Origin: Palsa-504 sp963739135 | GTDB taxonomy: Bacteria; Actinomycetota; Actinomycetes; Streptosporangiales; Streptosporangiaceae | Assembly (NCBI GenBank): GCA_963739135.1 | Contig: CAVTZG010000010.1 | Location: forward strand, 186,001 to 250,000 | Length of the DNA: 64,000 nt | Direction: 5' to 3' | Shown: positions 63,860 through 64,000 of the stretch, in pieces | How the letters are laid out: the number at the start of each line of letters is the position of its first letter | Position numbering within the stretch: position 1 is the first letter of the stretch | The notes under the pieces: model-generated | The model's input: the letters and a program-made list of their open reading frames with translations, nothing else | Told to the model about the DNA's origin: nothing | Databases searched by the model: none | Position numbers and translations under genes: made by a program

Positions 63860-64000
63860 GACGCCAAACCTATCCCGCTAAACACGAACGATACAAGAGA
63901 ACAAACAGTCCAAGTTTGAGACACCCGCCCGGTCCGCCGCCGGTCATAGGCCCGCGTCACGGCCTACTTCCGCACCCCGTCCGGCCCGGCCGGCCTGGAA

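Overview
The window is very GC-rich (about 70%), uses GTG starts freely, and carries families typical of actinomycetes: furA-katG, a fused receiver/thioredoxin-reductase-like flavoprotein, DUF2252, DUF4386, class-I-type PHA synthase, universal stress and CBS proteins, and an Lsr2-type DNA-binding tail. I read it as chromosome of a soil-type filamentous actinobacterium (Streptosporangiales- or Treboniales-like is a guess). Stress and redox housekeeping genes are separated by an unusually dense accumulation of mobile elements and broken genes.

Layout. 0-10.6 kb: small membrane proteins, a dead transposase, an XdhC-like protein, a SnoaL-like protein, a 1-Cys peroxiredoxin divergent from an AraC regulator, a CPBP protease, and a DUF4386 protein divergent from a TetR regulator with a paired operator. 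7.6-13.7 kb: four copies of a dispersed repeat among IS and recombinase fragments. 13.8-19.9 kb: a multiply frameshifted phaC, an unknown gene, a broken cyclase-like gene, an intact IS630 and IS4 debris. 20-24.5 kb: CBS protein plus fused flavoprotein, and a MarR regulator plus alpha/beta hydrolase operon with two operator candidates. 25-26.6 kb: integrase and IS3 debris, then an intact DUF433 antitoxin/PIN-like toxin pair.

27.7-42.8 kb is an island bounded by 47-bp direct repeats that are the 3' half of a tRNA-Thr(CGT) gene. It holds, from the outside in, a frameshifted hicBA pair on the left, a RelE/ParE-like toxin-antitoxin pair on the right, and between them one large gene for a TOTE-type archaeo-eukaryotic primase plus SF2 helicase ending in an Lsr2-like DNA-binding domain. 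That gene is split by an 8.5-kb insertion encoding an integrase, a Xre-like protein and a large multi-zinc-ribbon protein with a degenerate recombinase fold. The integrase gene is itself split by a complete 4.4-kb Tn554-like tnpA-tnpB-tnpC transposon. An IS66 copy with an 8-bp target duplication sits just upstream of the primase gene. Subtracting the insertions leaves an ancestral island of roughly 4.6 kb made of toxin-antitoxin pairs plus a primase-helicase, which looks like a compact defence cargo.

43.7-64 kb returns to stress and metabolic genes (DUF2252, cation/proton antiporter, CBS, hemolysin-III-like, alpha/beta hydrolase, USP, carboxymuconolactone decarboxylase-like, katG, furA). Within it a complete recombinase-in-trio (RIT) element with 30-bp terminal inverted repeats interrupts a gene of an uncharacterised family. 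Many genes differ from an intact frame by single-base indels, so either decay is widespread or some are sequencing errors in GC homopolymers.
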